The notes: generated by a model from the letters alone, not told the origin. 20,000 bases of DNA from Conus ventricosus (GCA_018398815.1 CM031611.1:83703690-83723689), one strand, 5' to 3'; shown: positions 1 to 9,111, numbered from the stretch's first letter. A program made the numbers and translations.

Positions 1-1540
1 TAAGTTCCTGGGGGTATTTTTAACTCCTAATCTGAACTGGAAAAACACATATTGAAAACTTAATTGATAAAACAAGAAAAAGATTAAACATTCTTAAAAT
101 TATATGTTGTCAACCATGGGGTCAGGACTGTCATACCCTTTTACATCTATAATCTCTTTAGTCCGATCGAATTGACTTATGGGCAGGAAGTGTATTTCTG
201 TGCACCTAGTTATCTTTTAAAGAGATTGCAAAGCTTGGATAGTAAGGCCATGAAATTAGCCCTGGGAGTCCCAGTACACACAAACACTAATAGATGTAAT
301 AAAGAAACAAACATATTACCTCTAAATGAGAAGCGAATATTAGATGTATCCAAATATATTGTCAGAAGTCTTTCTGTTGAAAATTCAGTTACTGAAGAAA
401 TACTGACTGATTCCAGTAAAGATTTTCCTAAGAGGTCTAAAAACATATCTTACATTCAACCAATTAGAAACTACACATCTGACTTTATGTCACATTGTAA
501 TATTGATATTACTGCTATACCAGAATTTCCTGCAATACCTCCAGTACCTCCTTTGGGAGCACCTAAATGCTTCTTTTGATTACAAATACACTTTGGTAAA
601 GAAAAGTGATAAAACAAAATAGTTTAACAACTGAAGTTCGTGAACATCTAGAAAACAGCTATCCAAATCATCTAAAAGTGTTTACAGATGGGTCGGTAAT
701 GGAATCCTCTGACAGTGGTTCAGGCTTTATAATACCAACCTTAATGTCAGGAAATCATATTATGTAGGAAAGGGGTTTTCATCTATACCTCAGAATTATA
801 TGCAATACTGAAGGCTTTGACTTACATATATGATACATCAATTGCTTTCTATCAGATTTACTTTGTGTTGATTCCAAATCAGTTTTACAGTCACTAGAGC
901 GTTGGGACTGCAAAGCTAAAAAAAGATTTGCTTTTTGAAATAAAACATCTCCTACATTTTTCATAACACTAGGCATAAGAATTGATTTTTGTTGGGTCCC
1001 ATCTCACTGTGGTATAAAGTGGAATGAAATAGCAGACAGTCTTGCAAAAGAAGGAGCAAACAGAAAGACGGAAAATTTACTAAACAATCCCTTAGATCTA
1101 TCCTCTTGTGAATTAATCCAAAATTATGGAAAATGTATGCATAAGCAGAATTCTAGTCAAAAAATGGCTACTTTACCGTCGTGCCCAGGCACATTGTTAG
1201 ATTAATTCATAAATTAAGGTTGAATGCTTGGAACACTAATATTCTCATGGTATTTCTTGTGTATGCAGAGAAAACATTTCTGTGCATCATCTTTTGTTTG
1301 AATGCTCAGTGTTGACCCCACTCTATGAGGAGAAAGGTATTCAGTATGAATAACATTGATAATGTCAATACTGTCTTATATGGTTCATATGTTGCTGAAA
1401 TTGCCATGGTTATTTCGCAGTCACAGGTTGCAAATTTTTATAAAGATCAACAACTTTGTGTACCGCTAGGGTATTACACTCATGTCAATATGCATATATT
1501 AGATGTGGGTTTGAAAGTACTAATATGGATGATAAGTTAA
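1..1540 (+). pseudogene. LINE ORF2 fragment: RT C-terminus, RNase H, CCHC-like tail
   Basis: The first codons read like the RT thumb: FLGVF near the start, then KTRKRLNILK at about 73-102, then a tyrosine/glycine segment at 172-190. The longest uninterrupted part is 172-579. RNase H follows with all four landmarks: TDGS (Asp codon 687-689), TSELYAILKAL (Glu codon 793-795), VDSKSVLQSL (Asp codon 870-872) and WVPSHCG...NEIADSLAKEGA (His codon 1005-1007, Asp codon 1035-1037). The tail CVCRENISVHHLLFEC (1264-1311) resembles the C-terminal Cys/His motif of many LINEs. These motifs lie in different frames. At least one shift falls in an A7 run (916-922), so some breaks may be homopolymer miscalls. 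Role in an intact element: target-primed reverse transcription and RNA strand removal. Confidence 0.85.
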
Positions 1541-1551
1541 GTGTGGAGGGT

Positions 1552-1552
<1 letters not shown>

Positions 1553-1584
<32 letters not shown>
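1553..1584 (+). repeat. Poly-T tract (32 nt)
   Basis: Uninterrupted T run inside the 3' untranslated part of the LINE, about 60 bp before its end. It could be slippage or an internal insertion of an A-tail in opposite orientation. Confidence 0.95.
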
Positions 1585-1590
<6 letters not shown>

Positions 1591-1645
1591 TTTTAAAGTG
1601 TCTAATATCATTTGGCGATGAAAAGACATTAAATAAACCACTGAA

Positions 1646-1773
1646 CTGACTTGGCACGAATCGTGAGAAAGCTGACGCACCTTCTTTACATCGCGGATCC
1701 TCGACACATACGTTCATTTGTTATTTAATAAATAAAAAATAGAAAATGACAAGAGGATTATATATATATATAC

Positions 1774-1811
<38 letters not shown>

Positions 1812-2070
1812 TATATATATATATATATATAAATTTTTAAAAAAGGAAATTAATGCGTCGTCCTCGATTCAGCTTTTTTTTTTTTTTTGTTTAAAGTCCA
1901 CTTCATCTTTTATACAAACCCGAGCTGAATGTTGTCTGTGCGGATTAACTTCGAAAAAAAATACAATCTTGTCAAATTGTGTACCGCGACACAAGGTGTG
2001 TTTGCTTACAGCTAGACTGACCTGGAGGTCGCAACAGTGCTGAAGTATTACCTCCCGCCATGACTTTTTG
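1646..2070. other. Gene-free AT-rich stretch with (AT)n
   Basis: No coding signal seen. It contains an (AT)n array at about 1758-1830, a short poly-T at 1873-1888 and ordinary AT-rich unique sequence. Confidence 0.7.
1758..1830. repeat. (AT)n dinucleotide array
   Basis: Alternating AT with three small interruptions. It is self-complementary, so it can extrude a cruciform when supercoiled. Confidence 0.95.
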
Positions 2071-2079
2071 TTTATGTAT

Positions 2080-2126
<47 letters not shown>

Positions 2127-2127
2127 T
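2071..2127 (+). repeat. (TTTA)n tetranucleotide array
   Basis: About 14 near-perfect TTTA/TATT units, ending directly at the left arm of an inverted repeat. Confidence 0.95.
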
Positions 2128-2169
2128 CCACCAATTCTCTATAAATAGGATTGTCCTCTGATTGGTGGA
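2127..2169. repeat. Inverted repeat with CCAAT arms around a TATA-like core
   Basis: TCCACCAAT (2127-2135) and ATTGGTGGA (2161-2169) are perfect 9-bp inverted arms around a 25-nt loop. Each arm carries a CCAAT/ATTGG box, and the loop holds TATAAATA (2141-2148). This looks promoter-like, but no gene follows: the next ATG (2199) gives only a short lysine/arginine-rich frame. A role is not established. Confidence 0.5.
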
Positions 2170-2420
2170 GAAATTCATCGCAACTCTCATTCTCCGCCAT
2201 GTGTAGAAAGAAACCACAAAAAAAAAAAAGAGAGAGAGAAATTGCCGATAAACGTCAGCACGCACCAAACAAAGCCAAATGAATTTCACGAGCGTATGAT
2301 GATGCTCGAGTGTGGTGTCTTAAAATCATCTTGGAAAAAACCGGTCTCCGCTGTACACGAGACAAACTGCAACGACAAAGAAAGTTAGTTAAATACAGAT
2401 CAAGGCAGAGTATGACAGCA

Positions 2421-2588
2421 TACACATCACCACACAACACAACACAACATAACACCACACAATACAACACAACACGACACGACCCGACACGACACGACAC
2501 AAAACCAGAGAACATAACACAACACAGCACGGCACAGCACAACGCAACATAACGCAACGCAACACAACGCAACGCAATACAACACAGC
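2421..2588 (+). repeat. Degenerate AACAC/GACAC pentanucleotide satellite
   Basis: About 30 five-base units of the kind ACAAC, CGACA, ACGCA. Variant units cluster: GACAC-rich at 2473-2500 and AACGC-rich at 2540-2578. This is the pattern left by unequal exchange or slippage. Open frames across it on both strands are artefacts of the five-base period. Confidence 0.9.
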
Positions 2589-3019
2589 TGGACTGTAGAC
2601 ACTAAATGCAGTGATGAACAAACGAACACAACGCAGTTAGAATAATAAGCGCTACGAAGGAGAAGGAAGATATAGAGTGGGAGAGGAGGGATGGGGAGGA
2701 AAGAAGGGGGGGGGGGGGTTCCAGGGGTTCCAGATTCCCCCCCCCCCCCCCCCCGCACCCTCCCCCAACCCCCTCCCCCCACCCGTTTCCTCTTTCTTCC
2801 GTTCCCCTACCCCCTGACCCCACTCTTATGACCTAACGCTGTTCTCTCCGGCCTCCTTTCCAACAAAAGAACACAAACGAACCAACCAATATAACGAAAC
2901 AAACTTTCGTCCGAAAACGAAACTGGAAAGCGGAAAAAATATCGGCACAGAATTATTAGCATAAGATATAGAATGTCACAGGCAACGTGAGATTATGCTA
3001 TGACAATTCCTCCCCCACC
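2589..3019. other. Gene-free stretch with poly-G and poly-C runs
   Basis: Contains G-rich and C-rich blocks (G run 2706-2718, C run 2737-2754) and the purine/pyrimidine tract 2640-2820. From 2820 to 3019 it is ordinary sequence with no recognisable gene. Confidence 0.7.
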
Positions 3020-3035
3020 TCTGTCTGTCTGTCTC

Positions 3036-3108
<73 letters not shown>

Positions 3109-3109
3109 C
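3020..3109 (+). repeat. (CTGT)n then (CT)n array
   Basis: A compound microsatellite: CTGT-rich units followed by about 25 CT units with one CC interruption. Confidence 0.95.
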
Positions 3110-3195
3110 CACAGTTTCTCGGAAAGAAATTTTTTTAAGATATTGGAAATAACTCCGTCGGTTTTCAAGGACAAACGAATTACAAGACAAAACAC

Positions 3196-3226
3196 GACGC
3201 GTTTCGACCTCTTAGGTCTTCTTCAG
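3196..3226 (-). ncRNA. Hammerhead-ribozyme-like core (candidate, incomplete)
   Basis: On the minus strand the sequence reads CTGAAGA (3226-3220), then GACCT (3218-3214), a 3-nt loop and AGGTC (3210-3206), then GAAA (3205-3202). A GTC follows at 3198-3196. This matches the hammerhead order CUGANGA, stem II, GAAA, stem III, UH. Stem II has five Watson-Crick pairs but one unpaired A (3219). Stem III would be a single pair with a tetraloop, or two pairs with a dinucleotide loop. Stem I pairs poorly. Similar motifs are, as I recall, scattered in metazoan repeats, so this may be a repeat end rather than an active ribozyme. Confidence 0.25.
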
Positions 3227-3378
3227 GCAAGATAAACAACACTTGGGAGACAACGAAAATGAAAAACAGAGCTATCCCTTATCTCCTTTTGAAATTTAAA
3301 TTTGTTTCAAATTTTCGCCTTCTTAGAAAGAGTCCTACTTCAATCAGTAAACAAATAAGACATTTTGCTGCAACCTCT

Positions 3379-3398
3379 CCCCCCCCCCCCCCCCCCCC
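3379..3398 (+). repeat. Poly-C tract
   Basis: C run leading into a C-rich stretch that continues to the minisatellite at 3437. Confidence 0.9.
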
Positions 3399-3436
3399 AC
3401 CCCGCCTTCCCATTCCTCCCCTCCCCCTCCATCCCC

Positions 3437-3588
3437 TCCCCCACTCCACGCCCCATTCAACACAACTTTCCCACCGCTCTTAGTTCTCCCCCACTCCACG
3501 CCCCATTCAACACAACTTTCCCACCGCTCTTAGTTTTCTCCCCCACTCCACGCCCCATTCAACACAACTTTCCCACCGCTCTCAGTTT
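3437..3588 (+). repeat. 50-52 bp minisatellite, three copies
   Basis: The unit contains CCACTCCACGCCCCATTCAA and CACAACTTTCCCACCGCTCT. Copies are anchored at 3441, 3491 and 3543, so periods are 50 and 52. Copies are nearly identical. Differences are confined to the T/C run at the joint and one T/C change in the last copy. Confidence 0.95.
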
Positions 3589-3653
3589 CTCATGCTCCAA
3601 CAGCAAACAACCGGTCTCTCTTGACCCTTGGAAACAAAGACCTCTGGCAAGAA

Positions 3654-4001
3654 GAATGGACCTTGCAAACGGATAACAAACTATTTTAAATTCGACCAAA
3701 CCTGAAAGAGGTTTCACTATGTTCCCGAGGCGGCCGTAAAGAAGAAATAGTCTTGTGCCGTTTGCATATACGCCACTCGTTTTACACCCATTCTTATCTT
3801 TGAAAAGGTGAAGAAGCTCCGTGGTGCATTCCATGTCGTGTTCCACTCACAGTGAAACATGTTCTTTTAGATTGCTGGGACTTGCACGATGTGAGACATA
3901 AACTCTTTACAGCAGAGTCCATGAAAACTTTGTTCAGAGACGTCCCACCTGACGCGATCTTTGAGTTTCTGAAAGAGATTAACATTTTTCATAGGATCTA
4001 A
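3654..4001 (+). pseudogene. LINE ORF2 C-terminal end
   Basis: One frame runs about 115 codons from 3654 to the stop TAA at 3999-4001. It is interrupted by two in-frame stops, one near 3687 and one (TGA) between HSYL and KGEEAPWCIPC near 3801. Motifs: RKEEIVLCRLHI, then CIPCRVPLTVKHVLLDC (a Cys...Cys...His...Cys tail typical of non-LTR ORF2 proteins), then LFRDVPPDAIFEFLKEINIF. The KHVLLDC plus FLKEI ending is widespread in invertebrate LINEs. Unlike other coding relics here, it is broken by stops rather than frameshifts. It is non-functional as read. Confidence 0.8.
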
Positions 4002-4190
4002 GATTTTACGGAAGAAAGATTTTTAACGAAGTGTCTGGTACGTTTTTAGAAGATGTATTTTAAATTAAAGAGATGTGTGAAGTTTCTTTTTTTTATGATT
4101 TGTGAACTGATTTTAACGTGATGACAGCCCTGATATGGCCCTTTGCGGTCGGCTGGACTTTAAGCAACATTACCTTACCTTACCTTGAAA
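3654..4190 (+). mobile_element. 5'-truncated LINE 3' end with (TTACC)n tail
   Basis: A coding end (3654-4001) is followed by about 150 bp of 3' UTR. The UTR finishes with a conserved-looking tail (GATGACAGCCCTGATATGGC at 4119-4138, then GGTCGGCTGG and TTAAGCAACA) and a short TTACC repeat near 4170-4187. I recall similar tail sequences from molluscan repeats. The 5' junction is somewhere near 3590-3650, just after the minisatellite. No clear target-site duplication was found. Confidence 0.75.
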
Positions 4191-4265
4191 AGAAAATTGT
4201 ACATTCCCACCCTGTATCTCCTTGCGAAACATATCCACCGCTGCGGAATACAATACAATACAGTG

Positions 4266-4363
4266 CAATATAGAGTGAGACAGTACACGATTTGTACAAC
4301 AGAAGTGACGCGTACAATATAGAGTGAGACAGTACAAGATTTGTACAACAGAAGTGACGCATA
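4266..4363 (+). repeat. 49-bp tandem duplication, two copies
   Basis: The unit starts CAATATAGAGTGAGACAGTA and ends near AGAAGTGACGC. Copies begin at 4266 and 4315 with one internal C/A difference. A degenerate ATACA run precedes it. Confidence 0.9.
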
Positions 4364-4472
4364 GCAATAATATCCTGCTGGATTGTCTGAGGTAGGAAAA
4401 CCTTGTCATTGTTTATCATGAGTAGCATCCTGCTGTCCTGTCGCTGGCCATTGTCACACGGTGTAACACACA

Positions 4473-4483
4473 AAGAGAGAGAG

Positions 4484-4565
<82 letters not shown>

Positions 4566-4629
4566 CCATGACACGACAGAAGAGGAGAGAGAGAGAGAGA
4601 GAGGAGAGAGAGGAGAGAGAGAGAGAGAG
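4473..4629 (+). repeat. (GA)n arrays
   Basis: Two long GA arrays (4473-4562 and 4579-4629) separated by a short unique spacer. As polypurine mirror repeats they could form triplex (H-DNA). Confidence 0.95.
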
Positions 4630-4684
4630 GTGAGCAGATCTCTCCCCCCCCTACACCTTTCTCACTCTCTCTCCCTCTCTGAGA

Positions 4685-4754
<70 letters not shown>

Positions 4755-4789
4755 TACAACCATGAGTTAATCTGACAATAAATTGGTTT

Positions 4790-4859
<70 letters not shown>

Positions 4860-4897
4860 CAGTACAACCATGAGTTAATCTGACAATAAATTGGTTT

Positions 4898-4973
<76 letters not shown>

Positions 4974-5012
4974 TCAGTACAACCATGAGTTAATCTGACA
5001 ATAAATTGGTTT

Positions 5013-5092
<80 letters not shown>
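4685..5092 (+). repeat. Higher-order repeat: (GT)n alternating with an identical 42-bp spacer
   Basis: Four GT arrays (4685-4748, 4793-4858, 4901-4970, 5016-5092) are separated by three copies of one 42-bp spacer at 4751-4792, 4859-4900 and 4974-5015. The spacer begins TCAGTACAACCATGAGTTAA. The copies are identical base for base while GT lengths differ, so the unit of duplication was spacer plus GT array. Confidence 0.95.
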
Positions 5093-5098
5093 AGTGCA

Positions 5099-5103
<5 letters not shown>

Positions 5104-5153
<50 letters not shown>

Positions 5154-5182
5154 GCGCGCGCGCGCGCGCGCGCGGCGCGCGC

Positions 5183-5242
<60 letters not shown>
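5104..5242 (+). repeat. (CT)n-(CG)n-(GT)n compound array
   Basis: CT at 5104-5149, pure alternating CG at 5151-5185 with one phase slip, then GT to 5242. The CG plus GT part is alternating purine-pyrimidine, the classic left-handed Z-DNA sequence. The CT part favours triplex. Confidence 0.95.
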
Positions 5243-5246
<4 letters not shown>

Positions 5247-5528
5247 CATTGTTTTGATTTGTACATTTTAATGTCATTTACAAAGTCTATTTCAGCTCTC
5301 TTTTTTACAAGCAATCAAGTGAATCTTAAAACCTTGATTTTTTTATCTTTACGGATACCCCTCCTCACCCCCACCCCCGATAAAGGAGTCTTAAAATATA
5401 CGCAGGTGGAAAAAAAAAAGGAAAAAAAAAAAAACAAACTCTTTCCTTTGCCAAATGGAAACAAAAGTCACATATAGGTTTCATTTCAAACATTCTCCCT
5501 GATGATTGTCCCAGTGGGAAGAGAATAA

Positions 5529-5549
5529 CAGACAGACAGACAGACAACA

Positions 5550-5641
<92 letters not shown>

Positions 5642-5648
5642 AGAGAGA
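5529..5648 (+). repeat. (GACA)n and (GA)n arrays
   Basis: GACA units at 5529-5546, then GA arrays with small GGA interruptions. Confidence 0.95.
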
Positions 5649-5744
5649 ATAGCACAGAGAAGAGAGGAAAACGCATTTCCTTGATATATTCTCCGTGCCG
5701 TCGCTTCCACCCCTTCATTTCAATTACCTGAAAAAGACTCACAC

Positions 5745-5796
5745 CTAGGTCGCTGACAGCCATGAAATTTGTTGCACCATCATTAGGCCGGTCTCG
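5745..5796 (-). other. Possible isolated 52-nt exon
   Basis: On the minus strand a pyrimidine-rich acceptor (TTTTCCTGTTTTCAG, ending at 5797) is followed by 52 nt and then a strong donor GTGTGAGT (from 5744). One frame is open and reads RDRPNDGATNFMAVSDL. Another frame has a stop only at its last codon. I do not recognise the peptide. No partner exon is visible within several kb, so it would belong to a gene with very large introns. A chance pairing of splice-like sites is equally plausible. Confidence 0.2.
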
Positions 5797-5968
5797 CTGA
5801 AAACAGGAAAATCAGCTAGAGATGTTTGTTTGTGATGCAGATCGTACTTTCACAGGTGAATAGGACTCACTTCAGACTTGGCATTTTCAGCACACGTAGG
5901 TGCTCATGCGGAACGAGGCGACTTTTTTTTTTCTTCTTGTCATCATGAAGACAAGCATTCAGATCTCT

Positions 5969-6014
<46 letters not shown>

Positions 6015-6018
6015 CGCC
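5969..6018 (+). repeat. (GT)n-(CG)n array
   Basis: GT repeats run directly into GCGCGCGCGC, another Z-DNA-prone joint. Confidence 0.95.
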
Positions 6019-6393
6019 AGTGTATGAGTGTGCGCATTATGTACAGCCTCGTGTCTCCTTTTTCTCCTTTTTTTTTTTTTTTTTTTTTACATTTTCTCTC
6101 TTTTTTTTCTCTTTTCTTCTATTTTGAAAGAAGTTTTCTTCCATTTTCCCTATTCATTTTTTTGTTGTTGTTGTTGTACAAATTTCTGTGCACTGCAAAA
6201 AAACTGTAAATAAAAATTCTCAGTCAGAATATGTGTTCGTAAGCGATGCGCTTGACATCCAAACTCTTTAAAGTCATTTGTCGTAAGGGAAAACCTTATC
6301 GTGTCGCTAGTTACTGTTTGAATTCGTTCTCTTCTTCAGCTAGACATTTCAGAACTTTTGGCGTGGACACATTCGCAATGAGATCTGTCGAGA
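6019..6393. other. Gene-free flank left of the transposon
   Basis: T-rich tracts (6068-6088 and others), a TTG repeat at 6163-6177, then unique sequence. The left transposon end should lie here or just beyond, but I could not locate a terminal inverted repeat by eye. Confidence 0.5.
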
Positions 6394-6401
6394 TGACGTC
6401 A
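6394..6401. promoter_or_regulatory. Consensus CRE (TGACGTCA)
   Basis: A perfect palindromic cAMP-response element, known to bind CREB/ATF bZIP factors, lies 146 bp upstream of the THAP start codon. A TATATA (6508-6513) sits about 30 bp before that ATG. Together they could be the transposase promoter; function is inferred only from position. Confidence 0.35.
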
Positions 6402-6539
6402 CTAAGTGCCGGGAAGAGTTATCGTTCGTTCTTGGGGCTGAACCAATGCCACGAACGCGTTCTGGAAGCAGACTTACGCACGCTCCGCGTTGGTTGCAGA
6501 AGGAAAATATATAGTAAAAGAAGGAACTTCAAGTGCAAG

Positions 6540-8790
6540 ATGGTCAAAAATTGTTGCGTGAAAGGCTGTCACAATAAACAAAGTCGGAAAAAGATAGGCG
6601 CTATTTCAGCATACCGACCGAAGTAACAACGAAGGGGAAGATCATCGAAGACCTAACAACGAGGAGACGGAGAGAATGGGTGGCACAACTTCGACTCAAG
6701 GCCGTTACATTTGGGTCTGACACTTCCAACAGATCTGTTTGCTCCGACCACTTTGTAATGGTACGTTTTTGTGGGTGCTGTATGTCTGTTTATCTCTGTA
6801 TGTTTGTTTTCCGTGCACACACAATCTGCAGAGACAGTCTACTTTCGCTTTAGATCTCTCTCTTTCCTCTGTTTCGCCGTCTCCTTTGTGAACCGGATGC
6901 CTCGTCTGCGTGCAGCAGAAGGCAGCTGAGGGGAAAACATTTTATGTAGGACTTTAAAAAAAAATGTTTTTGCCACTTGATCTTTTAAGTCTTAGATCAG
7001 TACACGGGGCATGTAAATCACTGAAATAAGAAAAGAACGTGCAAAAATAAGAAAAGAACGTCAAAGGATATAATAATATTTTCATTGACAGACAGATGAG
7101 TGACATGTGCTTCTGTCCTTCTTTAAAGTAATCTTCTACGTTGACTCCACATTATCCTAGTTTGTGTTTGATTGTGCGTGTGCACCCACGTGTGTGCGTG
7201 CACACACACACACTGTGTGTGGTGTGTGTGTGTGTGTGTGTGTGTTTTGTGTGTGTGTGTGTGATACTTAAAATACTGGTATAAGTTTTTAAATAAAATG
7301 TGAAGAGTATTTTCTTCATTTGCATCTTTTTTCAGTTTGTTTTTGTTTTTTGATTGTATGTTTCTTTGTTTGTCTAAACGTTTTAAGGCCTATTCAGGTG
7401 AAATCCCATCTCATTCATTTGAAACTTTTTGAAGTATGGAAGTTATTTTCTGTGATCAGTTTTAATTTTGTTACTGATCTGTTTTGTAATGTATTGCAGG
7501 AGTGAAGGCTTACATTATGGATGTCACCAACCCCAGCTGGAAACCAACTCTGAAGCTGGGATATGAGGCCTACAAAGAACTGAAAGGAAATAGGTATGAG
7601 AGGCATCAAAACAGAAACAGTAACAAGCAGTTAAAGACAACAAGTGATGAAGTTACTGAAGTGGAAACAGATGCACATTTTGGAGAAGACATTCTGTGTA
7701 CTGATGACACTGAAACCAGTGTAAATGAACTGACAGTTCAGTCACCACCACCTGACAGTGATGATTTGGGACATTTGTCAGACCGAGTCACAAATGAGCA
7801 GCCTAACAGTAGAAGAGGAACAGTTAATGAGAGGTGAACTGAACAGACTGACTCAGGAAAACCTGCAACTGAAAGAGGCCCTTGCCAGCAAAAAAATGAC
7901 TCTGCAGTCTCTGCACGATCAAGACGACACAGTCAAGTACTTCACAGGACTGACTGACTTTTCAGCACTGTCAGTCCTGTTGGTTTTCTGGCTTCTCATA
8001 TGCCCCGAAATACAAGACGAGCTCTCACTCACTCCAAGCTTTGATGTTGACTTTGATCCATATGAGACTGAATACTCCTTTGAAACACCTGGCCTACATC
8101 TTCTGTGTGTCAAGATCCACTGCCTCCAAAGTATTTCATGAAACAATACATTTCTGTACTACAGGCTCAATGCACTGGTGTTCTGGCCAGACAGACAAAA
8201 GTATTCACACAAGTTTGCCTGTTTCAGTTTAAGGGTATCCATGGCGACGAGTTGTGTCAATAATTGACTGCTTTGAAATATTCATTGAGAGGCCTTCCAG
8301 TTCGGACACAAGTGCACTGACATGGTCAAATTATAAACACAACAACACAATCAAATATCTCATTTCAATTACACCTCAGGACACATTTCTTTTATATCCA
8401 AAGGATGGGGTGGCAGGGCTAGTGACAAAAAGTTTGTGAAGGGAGTGGATACTTGAACAATCTCCTCCCAAATGACATTGTTTTGGCAGACAGAGGTTTT
8501 GATATTGCTGAGCTGGTAGCAATGCAAGGGGCTGAAGTGAAAATTCCTGCTTTCACAAAAGGTAAACTTCAACTCAGTGCAAATAGAAATTGAATCAACA
8601 AGAAATTTAGCGCGCTTACGAATTCATGTTGAACGTGTGATTGGGATGGTAAGCAGCAAATACACAATTCTTAGCAGCACCATTCCATAGAACTACTGTT
8701 TACTCGTACTGGGAACAAGTAACAACTCTAGATAAAATTGTGACTGTGTCATGTGCTCTGGTTAACATGTGTCCTCCTATTGTTACATAA
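6540..8790 (+). pseudogene. THAP-domain DDE transposase (DDE_Tnp_4-like), two exons, frameshifted
   Basis: The start ATG at 6540 has a good context (A at -3, G at +4). Exon 1 encodes a THAP C2CH zinc finger: CCVKGCHNK, then REWV, then CSDHF (6740-6754), with one frameshift near 6605. A GT-AG intron of about 740 bp follows (donor GTACGT at 6761 or GTAATG at 6755, acceptor ending 7499). Exon 2 opens VKAYIMDVTNPSWKPTL, the usual sequence after a THAP core, then an acidic linker and a coiled-coil-like stretch (about 7830-7900). Then comes FCVSRSTASKVFHE, a helix-turn-helix-like segment at about 8101-8142. The DDE core: [13 protein letters not shown] (Asp 8266-8268), [11 protein letters not shown] (Asp 8489-8491) and [10 protein letters not shown] (Glu 8631-8633). 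It ends TTLDKIVTVSCALVNMCPP with stop TAA at 8788-8790. At least eight single-base shifts divide it. Confidence 0.85.
6761..7499 (+). other. Intron of the transposase gene
   Basis: It separates the THAP Cys-x2-His-Phe end from the YIMD segment that normally follows it. Donor GTACGT and acceptor TGTATTGCAG fit GT-AG rules. The exact donor is uncertain because the joined frame is off by one base. It contains a (GT)n array at about 7189-7263. Confidence 0.6.
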
Positions 8791-8883
8791 AAAGAAGTGA
8801 TACCAATATTTGCATCAGTTGTAAAGTTATTTTTAGGGCGAAACATGCTTTCAGTATTAGCAGAACGACAAAAAGACAATACC

Positions 8884-8922
<39 letters not shown>

Positions 8923-9111
8923 ACACACACACACACACGAAGTTTACACGAACTTGTTCAACTATTCCAGTCATTTAATAAGCGCAAGAAAAGTCGCTTC
9001 TCACAATCAGCTGACACATGAAATCATGCACAATCAACTCTTATAGTGATGCAGTGAATAATACATAAAAAAAAAATTCCAGCCAGAATACATTTTTAGA
9101 AATAAAGCGTG

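Larger units (their letters stand above)
1..1645 (+). mobile_element. 3' half of a non-LTR retrotransposon (I/Jockey-like LINE with RNase H)
   Basis: The element enters from the left edge and runs to a 3' untranslated end near 1645 with a polyadenylation-like AATAAA at about 1631. Order: C-terminal reverse transcriptase (1-560), RNase H (about 680-1070), then a Cys/His tail (about 1249-1330). LINEs with RNase H downstream of RT belong to the I/Jockey-related groups. The 5' part (endonuclease, catalytic RT) is outside the window, so clade assignment is tentative. A 32-nt T tract (1553-1584) sits in the 3' UTR. No target-site duplication can be judged because one end is missing. Reading frames are broken, so this copy is not obviously active. 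Confidence 0.85.

Noticed and set aside
2255..2782. Long minus-strand open frame rich in Cys/Val, continuing into Gly
   Set aside because: It is the translation of a pentanucleotide satellite and poly-C tract, which stays open in several frames for compositional reasons.
4685..5015. CRISPR-like array (regular spacer and repeat)
   Set aside because: Here the spacers are identical and the alternating part is GT; the context is eukaryotic with no cas genes.
4974..5477. Several long open frames reading (CV)n, (TH)n, (SL)n or (RE)n
   Set aside because: They are translations of GT, CA, CT and GA arrays; no complex protein sequence.
6246..6539. Upstream extension of the THAP frame by about 98 codons
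   Set aside because: THAP domains normally begin at the very N-terminus with Met a few residues before the first Cys; the ATG at 6540 fits this and has a good context.
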